From: Shouchella hunanensis
Lineage (GTDB): Bacteria; Bacillota; Bacilli; Bacillales; Bacillaceae_D
DNA length: 64,000 nt
Assembly (NCBI RefSeq): GCF_028735875.1
Contig: NZ_CP117834.1
Coordinates: forward strand, 310,001 to 374,000
Reading direction: 5' to 3'
Part shown: one piece after another, positions 1-8,506 of the stretch
Layout of the letters: the number at the start of each line of letters is the position of its first letter
Position numbering within the stretch: the first letter of the stretch is position 1
Notes under the pieces: model-generated
The model's database searches: none
Told to the model about the DNA's origin: nothing
The model's input: only the letters and a program-made list of their open reading frames with translations
Position numbers and translations under genes: made by a program

Positions 1-163
1 CTTCTTCCGTCACGATTTCACAAGCGGCAAGCATCGTCACATGAGCGATGCTACCTTGAATGTCTTCAAATACTAATTGTTTATCAAACCCAATGGAGGC
101 GCCAAATTCATCGACCCATTCTTCGGCTGATTTGGTGAATCTTCCGCCCCACAGTTTACTCAC
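1..163 (-). CDS. argH: argininosuccinate lyase, N-terminal part (cut by window edge)
   Basis: Only the first 54 codons are in the window. The translation begins [10 protein letters not shown], the hallmark N-terminus of ArgH, which splits argininosuccinate into arginine and fumarate in the last step of arginine synthesis. The start is GTG at 163-161 and overlaps the TGA of argG (GTGA). Its strong Shine-Dalgarno, GAGGAGG, lies inside the last codons of argG, so the two are translationally coupled and transcribed together. The rest lies beyond base 1. Confidence 0.95.
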   Translation of the reverse strand, partial: MSKLWGGRFTKSAEEWVDEFGASIGFDKQLVFEDIQGSIAHVTMLAACEIVTEE

Positions 164-1371
164 GATGTTACCTCCTCTTTTGCTTTTGTGACCATGCTGT
201 GTACCTTCGTTGGCAATCCCCATAAGGAAATAAAGCCAACTGCTGCATTGTGGTCAAACTCATCATCCGGTGTATACGTTGCTAATTTTTCATTGTAAAG
301 AGAATACGGTGATTTTCTTCCTTCTACAATTGCATGCCCTTTAAAGAGCTTCACGCGTACAATACCTGTTACGTGCTGCTGTGACTCTTTTAAGAAGGCT
401 TGAAGAGCTGGCTGAAGGCTGGAGAACCATAAACCTTCATAAATTAATTCAGTTAATTTCTTTTCAATAACAGGTTTAAAGTGTGCCAATTCCTTCGGCA
501 ACGTTAAGTCTTCAAGCTCTTTATGGGCCTTAATTAGCGTCATTGCACCTGGACACTCATATACTTCACGCGATTTAATACCAACAAGACGGTTCTCTAC
601 ATGGTCAATGCGTCCAACACCATGCTTACCAGCAAGGTTATTTAAAGAAAGAATCAGTTCATCTAATGGCATCGCTTGACCATTAATAGCCACTGGTACC
701 CCTTTCTCAAAATGAATCTCAATTGTATCGGCTGTATCAGGTGTTTTCTCTAATGGCGCTGTTAATTCATAGGCGCCTTCTGGTGGTGTCGCCCAAGGAT
801 CTTCTAGAATACCGCACTCATTGCTTCTGCCCCATAAATTTTGATCAACAGAATATGGGTTATCTAAATCAATTGGAATTGGAATATTGTTTGCTTTTGC
901 ATATTCAATTTCCTCATCACGGGACCATGCCCAGTCACGAACAGGTGCAAGGACCTTTAGATCAGGATTAAGTGCTTGAATGGATACTTCAAAACGGACT
1001 TGATCATTCCCTTTTCCAGTGCATCCATGGGCTACTGCGGAAGCACCTGTTTGTTCTGCAACCTCTACAAGCTTTTTCGAGATTAATGGGCGAGAAAGAG
1101 CAGATACTAGCGGATATTTTTGTTCATAGAGTGCATGAGATTGAAGAGCTGGAAGAACAAATTCCTCAGCAAACTCTTTTTTCGCATCAATGGTATACGA
1201 TTGAATGGCTCCAACAGTTAATGCTTTTTGCTTCACAAATTCTAAGTCTTTTCCTTCGCCTACATCAAGGCCAACGGCAATCACATCATACCCTTTATCG
1301 GTTAACCATTTCACTGCTACGGATGTGTCTAATCCACCTGAATATGCAAGTACTACTTTTTCTTTCGCCAC
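160..1371 (-). CDS. argG: argininosuccinate synthase
   Basis: A 403-residue cytoplasmic ligase of normal family length that joins citrulline and aspartate using ATP in arginine synthesis. The N-type ATP pyrophosphatase loop SGGLDTS is near residues 11-17, and further conserved segments such as [13 protein letters not shown] follow near residue 116. The start is GTG, preceded by GGAGGAG at good spacing. It is the first gene of argGH. An ARG box and a TATAAT -10 lie just upstream, so arginine repression through AhrC/ArgR is likely. argH follows with a 4-base overlap. Confidence 0.97.
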   Translation of the reverse strand: MAKEKVVLAYSGGLDTSVAVKWLTDKGYDVIAVGLDVGEGKDLEFVKQKALTVGAIQSYTIDAKKEFAEEFVLPALQSHALYEQKYPLVSALSRPLISKKLVEVAEQTGASAVAHGCTGKGNDQVRFEVSIQALNPDLKVLAPVRDWAWSRDEEIEYAKANNIPIPIDLDNPYSVDQNLWGRSNECGILEDPWATPPEGAYELTAPLEKTPDTADTIEIHFEKGVPVAINGQAMPLDELILSLNNLAGKHGVGRIDHVENRLVGIKSREVYECPGAMTLIKAHKELEDLTLPKELAHFKPVIEKKLTELIYEGLWFSSLQPALQAFLKESQQHVTGIVRVKLFKGHAIVEGRKSPYSLYNEKLATYTPDDEFDHNAAVGFISLWGLPTKVHSMVTKAKEEVTS

Positions 1372-1390
1372 AAAAATCTCCTCCAGTTTT

Positions 1391-1413
1391 TATGAATAAA
1401 AATTCTCATTATA
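1391..1413 (-). promoter_or_regulatory. argG promoter -10 and ARG box (AhrC/ArgR operator)
   Basis: Read on the minus strand, a TATAAT -10 lies at 1413-1408. Directly after it, 1391-1408 matches the bacterial ARG box palindrome (TGAAT, four A/T bases, ATTC) with one clear mismatch among the specified bases. The -35 region (about 1431-1438) is poor. An operator over the transcription start, 20 bases before argG, fits repression of argGH by arginine-bound AhrC. The box is read directly; the regulation is inferred from the family. Confidence 0.65.
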
Positions 1414-1436
1414 TTATTTTTATACAATCAAAGGTG

Positions 1437-1466
1437 AAAAATGAACTGGGGGTATGCTCCCCAGTT
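1437..1466 (-). terminator. probable terminator of the 1.6-3.3 kb two-gene unit
   Basis: A perfect 8-bp stem (AACTGGGG with CCCCAGTT, loop of 7) at 1444-1466 is followed on the minus strand by CATTTTT. It lies downstream of the unknown gene ending at 1607 and immediately upstream of the argG promoter. It therefore most likely ends the upstream transcript, although the T-run is short and offset by two bases. Confidence 0.5.
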
Positions 1467-1606
1467 GTATAAAACCAAACAATCAACTTATGAATATACA
1501 TTACTTTACCAGTCATAGATTGTTTTGACAAGAGGTTTTTGGGATTTTTTGTTCTAAGTTTTAAATCCCTTCTATCGAACTATTCGTTTCTGTATAATTC
1601 TAACTA

Positions 1607-2383
1607 CTAGTTCTCTGAAAAGCGATGAAGCCAACGCTTTCTGTAGAAGCATTGTGCATCCAATGTTAACGATTGCATAGATTTATAGGAGACTGAAGCT
1701 TGATATGTACCAAGAATGATACGTTTCAACGGAACACGTTTAGGTCCAACTTGTTTATACAGTGACATGCGTATAATCTGTTTTAATAGCTGCTTTATAA
1801 CGGCCTCTGATATCATGTCTTCTTTCCCAAGATACATAGGCTCATTTTGGTCACACACAATACCATCATTTGTTAACGAGCGCCACTCTTCATACTTTAA
1901 ATGCTTTGGTAAAAAACTGTATAGTAACAGCCGCAGTGACAAAATGGTTTCTGCAGTCCCACCTGTTTGAGTGAATTGATAAAAATGACCGACTTTATTA
2001 AGTGCTTTCTTTGATAAATACAGACTAAGAGGAATGTGTGTCAGTAAAGCCATGTTTGAGTGGATACTCATCCCCCCCTGTAAGAGAGCAAGCAATCGAG
2101 TTCGCGCTAATTCTTTTTGTAAGAGGTGTTCCTTCTCATTTCGAACAGCAATGGAATCATCTGGTTCTAACTGTATCATTGACTGAAACGTTGACTGTTG
2201 TAAAAAGTCAGATTGAATCCACTGATACAATTGAATGGCAATTGGATCCGTGTACTGTGTCCACTTTTCGTCAATTGGTTGCCTCCCATCATCCCTGCCC
2301 TTTTTCTTTGATTGAATGAACAACTGCTTTTCATACTGATCAATTTCTGCTAACCATTGCTCAACACTAGACACGCTTGTCAT
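1607..2383 (-). CDS. hypothetical protein, partner of the YhaM-like gene
   Basis: I do not recognise this 258-residue protein. It has no signal peptide, no clear membrane span and no nucleotide-binding loop. It looks mainly helical, with a charged N-terminal third, a leucine-rich middle and a basic, aromatic C-terminus ending YRKRWLHRFSEN. Its ATG overlaps the TGA of the upstream YhaM-like gene by four bases (2380-2383), so the two are almost certainly co-translated and may act together. In Bacillus subtilis this spot between argG and ackA holds moaB instead, so the pair is a lineage-specific insertion or replacement. Base composition does not look foreign. Confidence 0.75.
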   Translation of the reverse strand: MTSVSSVEQWLAEIDQYEKQLFIQSKKKGRDDGRQPIDEKWTQYTDPIAIQLYQWIQSDFLQQSTFQSMIQLEPDDSIAVRNEKEHLLQKELARTRLLALLQGGMSIHSNMALLTHIPLSLYLSKKALNKVGHFYQFTQTGGTAETILSLRLLLYSFLPKHLKYEEWRSLTNDGIVCDQNEPMYLGKEDMISEAVIKQLLKQIIRMSLYKQVGPKRVPLKRIILGTYQASVSYKSMQSLTLDAQCFYRKRWLHRFSEN

Positions 2384-3285
2384 TCTCCTTCCTCATCAAA
2401 GTGGGTAAACATTTTCCTTTTAAATAAAGGAATATATGGAAATCCTGCTTCGTTAACTTGCTCTAGTGCTCGTAATTCTGTATTCATCCGTTTCAAATAA
2501 AAATACAAAATAGCTTCCGCCGTTTTTGGCTTTACTGATGTCTCTTCTGTTTGATCATACTGACCAAGAATGGTGTGTTTTAGTTGTACAATCTCTTTAT
2601 TAAACTTATCAATCTTTTGCTGTTGTGCCGCTTGATTGATCATTTCGACACTTAATACAACTTGACCAATCAGCTCACCTACAGCTGTATATTCAGGGGT
2701 AAGTGGATCATTTAATGCTTGAATTTTTCCAATGTCACCTAATAAGCAAGCCGCTAAAACAATGTCTCGATTAACCGTCTTATACAAAGGAAGGAGCTGC
2801 AGTGCTGCCGTCATAAGTTCAACAATTTGCTCTAGTAGCCCTGCATAATAAGCATGATGATAGGTTTTACCAGCAGGATAGGTAGTCAATTTCTCACGAA
2901 TCCCACGATTACTGTATATTTCTTTCACAAGCTGTTGTAGAGTAGGCGACTCAATCTCATCCATCATCATCCGTAACTCATGCCAGAGATCTTCTCGGGA
3001 TAGACCCGGCTTCGAGATTAGTTCAGTTCGATTTATTTGATCATCCTCTGTCGCCAATCGGATTTTCTTTATTGTTAACATTTGCTTTGAACGAAAGGTT
3101 TCAATGGCTCCTTCAACCTTCACAACCGATTTTGGGACAAACTTCTGCTGTTGGTCATCTGTTATATCCCACAGCCGAGCCGAGAGGAGGTTATGTTGCT
3201 GTTGCAGCGTAAAATTTGCGTAAAGCGACCCGTTTGCTGCCTGCTTAATTTCACGCTCTCGAATCATATAAAAACCAGATTCCAT
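2380..3285 (-). CDS. YhaM-like protein with degenerate HD domain
   Basis: A 301-residue protein with the layout of YhaM, a 3'-5' exoribonuclease: an OB-type nucleic-acid binding region (about 8-80) then an HD-type region (about 110-275). Family traces include the HH pair at 143-144 and the LLGDIGK segment at 181-187. In active YhaM enzymes that segment reads HDLGK; here the metal-binding His is Gly183. The later SHHG segment is GQYDQ (241-245), and the final DNLDAK-type Asp segment is KRMNTE (265-270). Catalysis by the usual mechanism therefore looks impossible, and a binding or regulatory role is inferred. The start was placed at the ATG eight bases after GGAGG; the frame remains open four or five codons upstream across the Shine-Dalgarno. 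Confidence 0.75.
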   Translation of the reverse strand: MESGFYMIREREIKQAANGSLYANFTLQQQHNLLSARLWDITDDQQQKFVPKSVVKVEGAIETFRSKQMLTIKKIRLATEDDQINRTELISKPGLSREDLWHELRMMMDEIESPTLQQLVKEIYSNRGIREKLTTYPAGKTYHHAYYAGLLEQIVELMTAALQLLPLYKTVNRDIVLAACLLGDIGKIQALNDPLTPEYTAVGELIGQVVLSVEMINQAAQQQKIDKFNKEIVQLKHTILGQYDQTEETSVKPKTAEAILYFYLKRMNTELRALEQVNEAGFPYIPLFKRKMFTHFDEEGE

Positions 3286-3411
3286 CATCAACACCTCCAT
3301 CCATTATCTTAGCTGAGAAGCGTTTAAAAGGCAAAAGAAGTTCTTACCCTCATTCTAGCTTTCAACCTGTATCTATACTATTTTTTTCTCATTCCAAGCA
3401 TTCTTAAGAAT

Positions 3412-3462
3412 AAAAAAAGCTAATCCCAATAAGGTTTAGCGAAACAACCTAATGGGACAGCC
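3412..3462 (-). terminator. ackA terminator
   Basis: On the minus strand, right after ackA, an imperfect long hairpin pairs CCCATTAGGTT with AACCTTATTGGG, closed by GGCT/AGC. It is followed by a run of seven T. Confidence 0.8.
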
Positions 3463-3473
3463 TTCTTTCTTTA

Positions 3474-4658
3474 TTACGTTAAACGAACTGTATCACGGGC
3501 AATCATAACTTCTTCATTCGTAGGAACAATCAAGACTTTCACTTTGGAATCCGCAGTTTGTAAGAAGGTTTCTTTTCCGCGTACATTATTTTTAGATAAA
3601 TCAACTTCGATTCCCATAAATTCTAAGCCTTTTAGAACGCGCTCTCGAACAACGGTGCTATTTTCGCCAATACCGGCTGTGAAAATAAGAACATCAATGC
3701 CGCCCATACGTGTTGCATACGCACCAACATAATCCTGAATTCTTGAAGTAAAGACATCAAGAGCTACCTTTGCACGCTCGTTGCCTTTTGCTTCTTCACT
3801 TTCGATATCGCGTAAATCACTTGAAAACCCTGTAAGACCAAGCAGTCCACTTTGCTTATTTAACGTGGAAATTACTTCTGTCACCGTTTGATTGGTCTTA
3901 TCCATGATGAACGGGATAAGAGCTGGATCAATATCACCAGAACGTGTGCCCATTGTCACACCTGCAAGAGGTGTAAAACCCATAGACGTGTCAACTGACT
4001 TACCACCATCAATTGCTGCTATACTTGCTCCATTTCCTAAATGACAAGAAACCATTTTTAAGCTTTCAATTGGCTCAGCAAGCATTTCAGCAGCTCGTTC
4101 AGACACATATTTGTGAGAAGTGCCGTGGAATCCATATTTACGAATACCGTGCTCTGTATAGTATTCATATGGAAGGCTGTACAAGTATGCGTGTTCTGGC
4201 ATCGTTTGATGGAAAGCCGTATCAAATACTGCGACGGCCGGTACATTTGGAAGCACTTCTTTAAATGCTTTTATTCCTGTAATATTTGCCGGGTTGTGAA
4301 GTGGAGCCAATTCGGACACTTCTACAATGCCTGCTAATACATCGTCCGTTATGAGAACCGAATCGTTAAATTTCTCGCCGCCATGAACAACACGGTGACC
4401 AATTCCCTCAATATCATCTAGAGAGGAAATAATATTTAAGCTTGTTAGTTTATCAAGTAACATCTTCACAGCTTCGGAATGATCCGCAATATCTGCTGTA
4501 GTTTCGTGCTTTTCTCCGTTTTTCTCAATTGCAAAAACAGAGTCTCTCAATCCAATGCGCTCAACAAGGCCTTTTGTAATAACTATCTCTTCAGGCATTG
4601 AGAGTAATTGAAATTTAAGGGATGAGCTCCCTGCGTTAATTGCCATAATCGTAGCCAT
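3474..4658 (-). CDS. ackA: acetate kinase
   Basis: A 394-residue cytoplasmic enzyme, matching the usual length of AckA. It interconverts acetate plus ATP and acetyl phosphate plus ADP, and in Bacillus it runs overflow acetate excretion together with Pta. It shows the ASKHA-fold phosphate loop NAGSSSLK near residues 8-15, GHRVVHGGE, the [11 protein letters not shown] segment, and a glycine-rich GTRSGDIDP stretch. It has its own terminator and a possible cre upstream, so it is probably monocistronic and glucose-activated as in B. subtilis. Confidence 0.97.
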   Translation of the reverse strand: MATIMAINAGSSSLKFQLLSMPEEIVITKGLVERIGLRDSVFAIEKNGEKHETTADIADHSEAVKMLLDKLTSLNIISSLDDIEGIGHRVVHGGEKFNDSVLITDDVLAGIVEVSELAPLHNPANITGIKAFKEVLPNVPAVAVFDTAFHQTMPEHAYLYSLPYEYYTEHGIRKYGFHGTSHKYVSERAAEMLAEPIESLKMVSCHLGNGASIAAIDGGKSVDTSMGFTPLAGVTMGTRSGDIDPALIPFIMDKTNQTVTEVISTLNKQSGLLGLTGFSSDLRDIESEEAKGNERAKVALDVFTSRIQDYVGAYATRMGGIDVLIFTAGIGENSTVVRERVLKGLEFMGIEVDLSKNNVRGKETFLQTADSKVKVLIVPTNEEVMIARDTVRLT

Positions 4659-4740
4659 AATTTTTCCTGCACTCCTTTAATCTAAAGCCATCTCTACCAT
4701 TTAAGCATTCTCTATTCGTCATTTCAAGCAGACAAAATTG

Positions 4741-4754
4741 GTAAAGCGCATACA
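4741..4754 (+). promoter_or_regulatory. possible cre (CcpA site) upstream of ackA
   Basis: GTAAAGCGCATACA matches eight of the ten fixed positions of the cre consensus TGNAANCGNWNNCA; the first two bases are wrong. It lies about 85 bases before ackA. In B. subtilis an upstream cre activates ackA, so the position makes biological sense, but the match alone is weak. Confidence 0.3.
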
Positions 4755-4799
4755 TGTAAATAATTAAAATTTACTGTTAATTAGAATAGTTTTTCTATA

Positions 4800-4830
4800 A
4801 AAAAAGGGGTACCATGCTCACATGATACCC
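4800..4830 (-). terminator. ytxK terminator
   Basis: Minus-strand hairpin GGGTATCATG / CATGGTACCC with one mismatch and a 4-base loop, followed by six T. It lies eight bases past the ytxK stop. Confidence 0.85.
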
Positions 4831-4837
4831 AGCCCTC

Positions 4838-5824
4838 TTAGCGCCCAAGTTGCTCCTTAAACCACTTATTAATACTACTCATCATTTCCTGCATAGCAGA
4901 TACGTTTGAAAACGATGGTAACTCTGCGAGAAGAGCTTGCTGTGGCTTCTTCATTTTTTCCGCTTTCTTTTGAATCATTAAGATGCTTTTTTGCTGTTGC
5001 TTATTGGAAAACATTGACGCTGGTAACTGCAATAAGCCTAAGACAACTGCATGCTCTTTTAGGAAAGCGTGAAGCTTATCGGCTTGATCACTTTCAAAAA
5101 TAAAATTTGGCACCAGTAACAAGCCAAAACCGCCTGGCTGGAGCGCCCGAATACCTTGTTCAATCATTAAGTGATGAATATACGAATGGCCTGATTCAGC
5201 TTTTAGATCATAGTTAGTTGCGATATCATCTTTTGGATAATAACCTACAGGCAAATCCGCTACAACAAGATGAACATCAGGCATGTTGACGTGCAAACTA
5301 TCTTGGTGAAACAGCTGAATTTCATGCTTTTGTAGATTAGCACTTGCAAAAGCATTCTTAAGCAGCGTCTCATCCACTTCAAAACCATAGGCCTGACCAA
5401 TTCGACCCTCTGCATGGTTACAGATCGAGAAAAGCAAGTTTCCAGATCCCACTGCTAAATCGAGGACATCTCCTGTTGAATCTGTACCCTGTAGTTTATT
5501 TGCTAGATAGCTCATGAACAAGCTAACAGCATCAGGGGTCATGGAATGGTTAGGCTGAACAGTCCCTTTCATTCCTTTCATCACAGCAAGTTGAAATGCT
5601 TTTCGAACGTCTTCTTTCGTAAACGTGATGGAGTTCACTGGCTCCATTAACTGAAGAAGCTGCTCTTTACGTTCACTTGCAAGCTCTTGAATGATAGCTT
5701 TTTCAAATAAATTGTCCCCAGCTTCTGCTAAGGCGTCTAAATAGGTCACATCCAGTACTTGCTCTAATACCTTTGCTGATTCGTCTAAATACTCGTATAG
5801 CGCTGTTACATTGGTTTGTTCCAT
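4838..5824 (-). CDS. ytxK: class I SAM methyltransferase-like protein YtxK
   Basis: A 328-residue protein related to N6-adenine methylases of the HsdM type. After a helical N-terminus (1-80) it has the SAM-binding motif I LDLAVGSGNLLFS near residue 145. In place of the catalytic NPPY/F motif it has DLPVGYYP near 190. The LPVGYY form occurs across YtxK orthologues, whose substrate is unknown. It keeps the conserved place between ackA and tpx. No restriction or specificity subunit is nearby, so this is not a restriction-modification gene. A long structured leader precedes it. Confidence 0.85.
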   Translation of the reverse strand: MEQTNVTALYEYLDESAKVLEQVLDVTYLDALAEAGDNLFEKAIIQELASERKEQLLQLMEPVNSITFTKEDVRKAFQLAVMKGMKGTVQPNHSMTPDAVSLFMSYLANKLQGTDSTGDVLDLAVGSGNLLFSICNHAEGRIGQAYGFEVDETLLKNAFASANLQKHEIQLFHQDSLHVNMPDVHLVVADLPVGYYPKDDIATNYDLKAESGHSYIHHLMIEQGIRALQPGGFGLLLVPNFIFESDQADKLHAFLKEHAVVLGLLQLPASMFSNKQQQKSILMIQKKAEKMKKPQQALLAELPSFSNVSAMQEMMSSINKWFKEQLGR

Positions 5825-6131
5825 ACAACCTTCACCCTTTTGTTCTCATTTTCACACTTAGCAAATGAAAAAGCGCTACCGACGGTGAGTGTTCATGGAC
5901 AACGCCTCAGCTTTTTTCACATAGATCACTCTTATGTGTCTAAGCTGCCGTTCTCCTGAATTGATCATCGTCGAATGCGCCCCATCACTCCAGCTCTTTT
6001 GTTTCACTTTACTCACACAGATGTTGCCCCTATGTCGGAGGTCTTTGTTATTCAGAAGTTCCGTCTTCTGTCTGTATACGTGCGTTTACGTTCACCTTTC
6101 TAACATGAACATTTTTAAGACACGTTAATCA
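5825..6131 (-). other. 307-base intergenic region with two hairpins, possible ytxK leader
   Basis: There is no convincing gene here; a 64-codon plus-strand frame at 5934-6128 has no Shine-Dalgarno. Two structures stand out. One is a two-part stem, CAGCTT/AAGCTG (5908-5913 with 5942-5947) enclosing CACATA/TATGTG (5918-5923 with 5933-5938). The other is CAGAAG/CTTCTG at 6053-6070. No T-run follows either, and no terminator is seen after tpx, so tpx transcripts may run into ytxK. I recognise no known riboswitch. Confidence 0.35.
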
Positions 6132-6632
6132 TTATGACCGATTTTTTATTGCTTTCAATGCTGCATCATAATCTGGGTGCTCACTCACTTCGTTAACGTA
6201 CTGCGCATAAATCACTTCGTCTTCTTCGTTTACAACGAATACCGAGCGTGCTAGTAGACGTAACTCTTCAATTAATACACCATAGGCTTGTCCAAAAACA
6301 ACCTCTTTATGGTCAGATAATGTTTTCACTTCATCAATTCCTTCTGCAGCACACCATCTTCTTTGCGCAAAAGGTAAATCGACACTAATAGTTAACACAA
6401 CTGTGTTTTCTAAAGTCGCTGCTTCTTCATTGAAACGTCGCGTTTGGGCATCACATACACCTGTATCAATAGATGGGATGACACTTATAAGCTTTATTTT
6501 CCCTTTAAAATCAGCTAAAGAAACTTCTGTTAAATCATTTGCTAGCACACGAAAATCAGGTGCCTTGTCACCAACTTGTACTTGTTTACCTACTAATGTA
6601 ACTGGCTTTTGTTTAAACGTTACTTGTGTCAT
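6132..6632 (-). CDS. tpx: thiol peroxidase (atypical 2-Cys peroxiredoxin)
   Basis: A 166-residue cytoplasmic peroxiredoxin that reduces organic and hydrogen peroxides with electrons from thioredoxin. The peroxidatic cysteine is Cys60 in [10 protein letters not shown] and the resolving cysteine is Cys94 in RRWCAAEG, the spacing of the Tpx family. The usual TPVC is TGVC here. A clear AAAGGAG precedes the ATG. Neighbours ytxK and ytfJ are the same as in B. subtilis, where tpx is part of the Spx disulfide-stress regulon. I did not identify an operator. Confidence 0.96.
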   Translation of the reverse strand: MTQVTFKQKPVTLVGKQVQVGDKAPDFRVLANDLTEVSLADFKGKIKLISVIPSIDTGVCDAQTRRFNEEAATLENTVVLTISVDLPFAQRRWCAAEGIDEVKTLSDHKEVVFGQAYGVLIEELRLLARSVFVVNEEDEVIYAQYVNEVSEHPDYDAALKAIKNRS

Positions 6633-6709
6633 ATGTAATCCACTCCTTTATCTTCTTATCATACCGTCTCTTCCTTGTGTAATGCAAAAATGATGCACAA
6701 CACTACGTA

Positions 6710-6746
6710 AGAAAAAGAGCGTAAAGATAGAAGTCTTTACGCTCTT
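6710..6746 (-). terminator. ytfJ terminator
   Basis: A perfect 12-bp stem (AAGAGCGTAAAG with its complement, loop of 8), followed by TTTTTC on the minus strand just after the ytfJ stop. Confidence 0.92.
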
Positions 6747-6751
6747 ACTCG

Positions 6752-7204
6752 TTATACTATTGGATCTTCATAAGGTTCATGATCATCGTCATGTGAAGCA
6801 TGGTGTTTATCATGATGGTCATGGCCATCATGTCTCATGAGATGTTGAATCTTTTCAAACGCTTGAGGCGCTAAGTCTAATAATCGTTCGTACAGATGGG
6901 TTGAACTGTCAAGATGAACCATATTAACTCCTTTATGATTCACAACAAGAAAAGCGATAGGTGTAATGGATACGCCACCTCCGCTTCCTCCGCCAAAAGG
7001 ATGCCCTTGTTCAGCATAAGTTTGTGAGTGCTCTGTATAAAACTCACTTCCTCCAGCGGCAAAGCCAAAACCCACTTTTGATACAGGCATAATAATACTG
7101 CCATCAGGTGTTTCGACTGGATCACCGACAATGGTGTTGACATCTGCCATTGCTTTAATGTTTTCCATAGCAGTCTTCATTAAGCCTTGAATAGGATGTT
7201 CCAT
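6752..7204 (-). CDS. ytfJ: GerW-family sporulation protein YtfJ
   Basis: A 150-residue protein of the GerW/YtfJ family, identified by the conserved N-terminal half: GLMKTAMENIKAM, IVGDP, and PVSKVGFGFAAGG followed by the glycine cluster GGGSGGGVSITP. In B. subtilis the homologue (GerW) is made in the forespore and is needed for normal L-alanine-triggered germination. The last 25 residues are unusually rich in His and Asp (HDGHDHHDKHH, then HDDDHE), a potential metal-binding tail. It lies 15 bases after ytfI and closes that unit. Confidence 0.92.
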   Translation of the reverse strand: MEHPIQGLMKTAMENIKAMADVNTIVGDPVETPDGSIIMPVSKVGFGFAAGGSEFYTEHSQTYAEQGHPFGGGSGGGVSITPIAFLVVNHKGVNMVHLDSSTHLYERLLDLAPQAFEKIQHLMRHDGHDHHDKHHASHDDDHEPYEDPIV

Positions 7205-7219
7205 TTCACGTATGCTCCT

Positions 7220-7894
7220 TTATTGAGTAAAATAACGTTCTCCACCTGAAGCCGGTTCAAAACGCTTTTCAATTTTTTTGTAACTGATTACTAACAACAG
7301 CAATGTAGTCATAGCGTGCCACAATGTAAAGGTGACTATGCACGATAGAAACATTCGATATCCTTTCATTTGAAAATGTGGCGTTACTTCCAGTCTTTTT
7401 TCCCCCTTCCAATTCACTTTCGTCTGTACCCATCCTAAACACATTGATTTTATTGTCCAGATCAGTCCGGCTAGCTGCGCGGTTTTCGCAGCGTCCCCTG
7501 TTCCGAACTCTGTTTTCCACGTCACATGTTTGCATGTAACTTTCCCTAAAAAGCGGTACGCCAATTGCTTTAGTTTCGGAAAATGTGCCGCTAATCGTTT
7601 AGCCATTTTGATGTATTTCTTAAGACTTTCAATCCCCCACTTTTTTTTCTTTTTCTTATCGTTAAAGATCGAGTCCTCTTCTTCTTCCACTGTAACAGTT
7701 TGCGTTGAAGCATTCACATGAATAACAGGCACTTCCAACGTATAGACTTTCAGTCCTATAACGTATACGTACAACGTTAATAAATCATCCTGCTGGTGAT
7801 GAGCATAGCGGATATGTATTTTAATTGGTATAAATAAAACAATCAGTAAGATGACTAAAAGAATGATTAGTGGTAGTACAATCCAAATAAGCAT
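7220..7894 (-). CDS. ytfI: DUF2953 membrane protein YtfI
   Basis: A 224-residue protein of the DUF2953 family. It has an N-terminal membrane span (about residues 2-25), a basic lysine-rich stretch (DKKKKKKWG, about 80-88), and a second hydrophobic segment near 185-205. The function is unknown. In spore formers it is regularly paired with ytfJ, as here, which suggests a sporulation or germination context. An AAAGGAGG sits before the ATG. Co-transcription with ytfJ is likely. Confidence 0.85.
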   Translation of the reverse strand: MLIWIVLPLIILLVILLIVLFIPIKIHIRYAHHQQDDLLTLYVYVIGLKVYTLEVPVIHVNASTQTVTVEEEEDSIFNDKKKKKKWGIESLKKYIKMAKRLAAHFPKLKQLAYRFLGKVTCKHVTWKTEFGTGDAAKTAQLAGLIWTIKSMCLGWVQTKVNWKGEKRLEVTPHFQMKGYRMFLSCIVTFTLWHAMTTLLLLVISYKKIEKRFEPASGGERYFTQ

Positions 7895-7930
7895 AAGACC
7901 GCCTCCTTTCCTTTACTATGCTCAACTAAA

Positions 7931-7964
7931 TAAAAAAAAACCAGCTAATGATTTAGCTGGTTTA
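7931..7964 (-). terminator. yteJ terminator overlapping its stop codon
   Basis: AAACCAGCTAA pairs perfectly with TTAGCTGGTTT (4-base loop), followed by nine T on the minus strand. The 5' arm includes the TAA of yteJ. Confidence 0.92.
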
Positions 7965-8495
7965 ATCAATATGGACAACATACGTTTCGGCAAATAAATC
8001 ATGTATTCCTTGTTTCTTTGGTGTACATGCAACAACAATGTAAGCAAGCCCATTAATATTTCCTAAAAGAGGGGCATGTTGTAAGAAACGTCCTACCCCT
8101 TCTCTAAAAAACAATTGACTCCACGTTAGTTTTGCTCCATTAGATGATATGACGCGTATGCCAAAAATCATTTTTCCTAGCGTTTGTTGAAAATAGCGGG
8201 TCATTAACGCAAAGTAAAGAAAGAAAACAATAGCGTAAAGAACACTCGGTAGTAAGAAGACCGTCGCAAAAAATGCCCACCGTGAGTCTCCGTCTGCAAT
8301 GAGCGGAACCCATGTACTAACGAGCACACCGTTTAAGCCTGTAATTATTAATAAATCAACTATAAATGCCCAAAATCGCATCCAAAACCCAGCATAACGA
8401 TAGGTATGGGGTTGCGCCTCTTCTTCAATAATTTCGGTGGCATCTGCTGGTCTAAGGTGTCGTTTTAATCGAACTGATCCTGTTGTATACTCCAT
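7962..8495 (-). CDS. yteJ: RDD-family membrane protein YteJ
   Basis: A 177-residue integral membrane protein with the RDD domain. There are three hydrophobic segments (about 45-65, 78-105 and 145-160) and the family signature FWMRFWAFIVDLLII near residues 36-50. It sits directly downstream of sppA, as in B. subtilis, where YteI (SppA) and YteJ act together: SppA is a membrane protease and YteJ modulates it in lantibiotic resistance. The spacing of about 11 bases to sppA supports one operon. Confidence 0.88.
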   Translation of the reverse strand: MEYTTGSVRLKRHLRPADATEIIEEEAQPHTYRYAGFWMRFWAFIVDLLIITGLNGVLVSTWVPLIADGDSRWAFFATVFLLPSVLYAIVFFLYFALMTRYFQQTLGKMIFGIRVISSNGAKLTWSQLFFREGVGRFLQHAPLLGNINGLAYIVVACTPKKQGIHDLFAETYVVHID

Positions 8496-8506
8496 TTATT
8501 CACACC

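Noticed and set aside
4838-5824. ytxK as part of a restriction-modification system
   Set aside because: No restriction or specificity subunit is adjacent, the catalytic motif is LPVGYY rather than NPPY/F, and the gene is conserved at this locus across Bacilli.
5934-6128. 64-codon plus-strand open frame between ytxK and tpx
   Set aside because: No Shine-Dalgarno, odd Cys/Leu/Ser-rich composition and no recognisable homology pattern; it is more likely leader or spacer sequence.
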